Below, piece by piece: positions 21,950-22,593 of a stretch of 22,593 bases of DNA. The first letter of the stretch is position 1; the number at the start of each line of letters is the position of its first letter. Made by a program: the position numbers and the translations under genes. The notes under the pieces were generated by a model. The model did no database searches. It was given only the letters and a program-made list of their open reading frames with translations, and was not told the origin of the DNA. Origin of the DNA: Iamia sp038233335 (GTDB lineage: Bacteria; Actinomycetota; Acidimicrobiia; Acidimicrobiales; Iamiaceae); assembly GCA_038233335.1 (NCBI GenBank), contig JBBSME010000042.1, forward strand, positions 1 through 22,593, in the 5' to 3' direction.

Positions 21950-22249
21950 ATGAGCGTCACCGTTCGTGTCCCCACCACGTTGAGGACCCTCACCGGGGGG
22001 TCGGCCGAGGTGTCGGTCGACGGCAGCACCGTGGCCGAGGTCCTCGACGGCCTGGAGGCGGCCCACCCCGGGTTCAAGGAGCGCCTCCTCGACGACGGGG
22101 GTCAGCTCCGCCGCTTCGTGAACGACTTCGTCGCTGACGACGACGTCCGGTTCCTCGACGGGCTCGACACGCCCGTCCCCGATGGCGAGACCGTCGCCAT
22201 CATCCCCGCGGTGGCGGGCGGAGCCGTTTCACCGTCACTCGGTCGCTGA
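21950..22249 (+). CDS. CysO/MoaD-like ubiquitin-fold sulfur carrier with abnormal C-terminal extension
   Basis: A 99-residue small sulfur carrier, closest in pattern to mycobacterial CysO: VTVRVPTTLRTLTGG at the start, LLDDGGQLRRFVNDFVADDDVRFLDGLDTPV in the middle and ETVAIIPAVAGG at 80-91. In this family the protein ends at Gly-Gly, whose carboxylate is adenylated and thiolated to donate sulfur for cysteine or cofactor synthesis. Here eight more residues (AVSPSLGR) follow, coded partly by the dispersed repeat that begins at 22230 and supplies the TGA. Either the extension is cut off by a JAMM-type peptidase, as known for QbsE-like carriers, or the carrier is impaired. No E1, Mec or CysM gene is in view. 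CysO versus MoaD cannot be decided here. Confidence 0.88.
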   Translation: MSVTVRVPTTLRTLTGGSAEVSVDGSTVAEVLDGLEAAHPGFKERLLDDGGQLRRFVNDFVADDDVRFLDGLDTPVPDGETVAIIPAVAGGAVSPSLGR

Positions 22250-22383
22250 CGCTCCCTCCGTTCCGGCGAGTCTGATCGTGCTCGCTGCGCTCACGCTGAG
22301 AGATCCCAGCGGACGGGGCTCGTCCCTCGCGCCCGATCCGCTTCGTGCGGGGGAGACCCCCGCACCCCCAGCGGCTGCGCCGG
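22230..22383. repeat. Dispersed hairpin repeat, copy 2 (overlaps 3' end of the sulfur-carrier gene)
   Basis: Part A at 22230-22273 aligns with unit 1 of copy 1 (TCACTCG...CTCCGTTCCGGCGAGTCT); its stem CACCG/CGGCG has one mismatch. A GCTCGCTGCGCTC element lies near 22280-22295. Part B at 22305-22383 matches 7638-7716 at about 75 of 80 positions, including the perfect hairpin GCGGGGGAGACCCCCGC (22347-22363). The first 20 bases lie inside the sulfur-carrier reading frame. With the operators below, this accounts for most of the 323-base gap before groEL; I see nothing in 22384-22465. Confidence 0.85.
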
Positions 22384-22465
22384 CCCCCACCTCGCAGGGT
22401 GCGTCCACCCCGTCTGCGGGTGTCATCCCAGAGCCCTCATTGCAGTGGTTTGGGCTGGTTGGCGG

Positions 22466-22492
22466 TTAGCAGTCGCGGGGTGCGGTTGCTAA
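22466..22492 (+). promoter_or_regulatory. Degenerate CIRCE element overlapping a candidate groEL promoter
   Basis: TTAGCAGTC-N9-GGTTGCTAA has the exact 9-9-9 layout of CIRCE (TTAGCACTC-N9-GAGTGCTAA), with one mismatch in the left arm and two in the right. It also contains TTAGCA (22466-22471) and GCTAAT (22488-22493) with a 16-base spacer, a passable sigma-A-type promoter. Confidence 0.5.
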
Positions 22493-22515
22493 TGCGGGCT
22501 GGAGGTGGTTGGCTG

Positions 22516-22542
22516 TTGGCACTCTCGCAGTGAGAGTGCCAA
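22516..22542 (+). promoter_or_regulatory. CIRCE operator (HrcA binding site) upstream of groEL
   Basis: TTGGCACTC-N9-GAGTGCCAA is a perfect 9-bp inverted repeat with 9-base spacer, differing from consensus by one compensated pair (A-T to G-C). It lies 31 bases before the groEL ATG, where HrcA would block transcription under non-stress conditions. Confidence 0.95.
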
Positions 22543-22572
22543 CGACCGCTACGAAGTCAGAGGAGACAGGGG

Positions 22573-22593
22573 ATGGCCAAGATCATCGCCTTC
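22573..22593 (+). CDS. groEL: Chaperonin GroEL, first seven codons (3'-truncated by window)
   Basis: ATG at 22573 begins MAKIIAF, the usual start of actinobacterial GroEL, preceded by AGAGGAGA at ribosome-site distance. The perfect CIRCE just upstream confirms the identity. GroEL is the 60-kDa folding chaperonin. No groES precedes it, so this is a stand-alone groEL of the groEL2 type common in actinobacteria, with its own heat-shock operator. Confidence 0.9.

Noticed and set aside
1..22593. CRISPR array, prophage, insertion sequence or toxin-antitoxin pair
   Set aside because: Looked for on both strands; no regularly spaced repeats, transposase motifs, integrase or paired small genes of that type were seen.

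Overview
This is a very GC-rich (roughly 70% or more) stretch of bacterial chromosome. Gene content points to Actinobacteriota: ClpC with a UVR linker, the RadA-DisA pair, a GlxR/Crp-like regulator, DUF4235 and DUF3263 proteins, a LytR_C (VirR-like) protein, EgtB/EgtD and a stand-alone groEL behind CIRCE. A deep-branching class such as Acidimicrobiia is my guess from the mixture; no 16S is present to test it. Housekeeping genes dominate. I see no prophage, insertion sequence, CRISPR array or defence island.

Layout. (1) 1-1763: 3' end of clpC, a strong hairpin terminator and a small DUF4235 membrane protein. (2) 1802-4981: an unknown membrane-anchored acidic protein (-) divergent from a large LuxR-family regulator (+) whose Walker A lysine is lost. 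(3) 5027-7519: radA and disA, for genome maintenance and c-di-AMP. (4) 7520-7810: a gene-free block of hairpin repeats between convergent genes. (5) 7811-10002: a class III adenylate cyclase (-), a dienelactone-hydrolase-family protein (+) and a Crp/GlxR regulator (-), which looks like a cAMP module. (6) 10123-12346: ispD-ispF-rlmB operon with 1-base start/stop overlaps. (7) 12477-13907: a zinc-ribbon NUDIX hydrolase (-) divergent from fdhD (+). (8) 13949-16235: egtB-egtD (-) for ergothioneine, then tRNA-Thr(UGU) and a CsbD-like stress protein. (9) 17053-17879: a DUF3263/VirR-like two-gene operon, matching Rv0430-Rv0431 of M. tuberculosis as I remember it. (10) 17968-21796: OtsA-like GT20 enzyme (-), glycerate kinase (+) and an AI-2E-family membrane protein (+). 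(11) 21950-22593: a CysO/MoaD-like sulfur carrier, a second copy of the hairpin repeat, tandem CIRCE operators and the first seven codons of groEL.

Two cross-cutting patterns stand out. First, many genes have a TANNNT-type -10 box exactly six bases before the start codon and no Shine-Dalgarno sequence. This implies leaderless transcription and fixes the starts of luxR, radA, disA, the cyclase, crp, the NUDIX gene, fdhD and the AI-2E gene, and probably the hydrolase. Second, a dispersed repeat sits at the 3' ends of disA and of the sulfur-carrier gene. In the second case it runs into the reading frame, so the protein no longer ends in its essential Gly-Gly but carries eight extra residues. That is the most unusual thing I found here.
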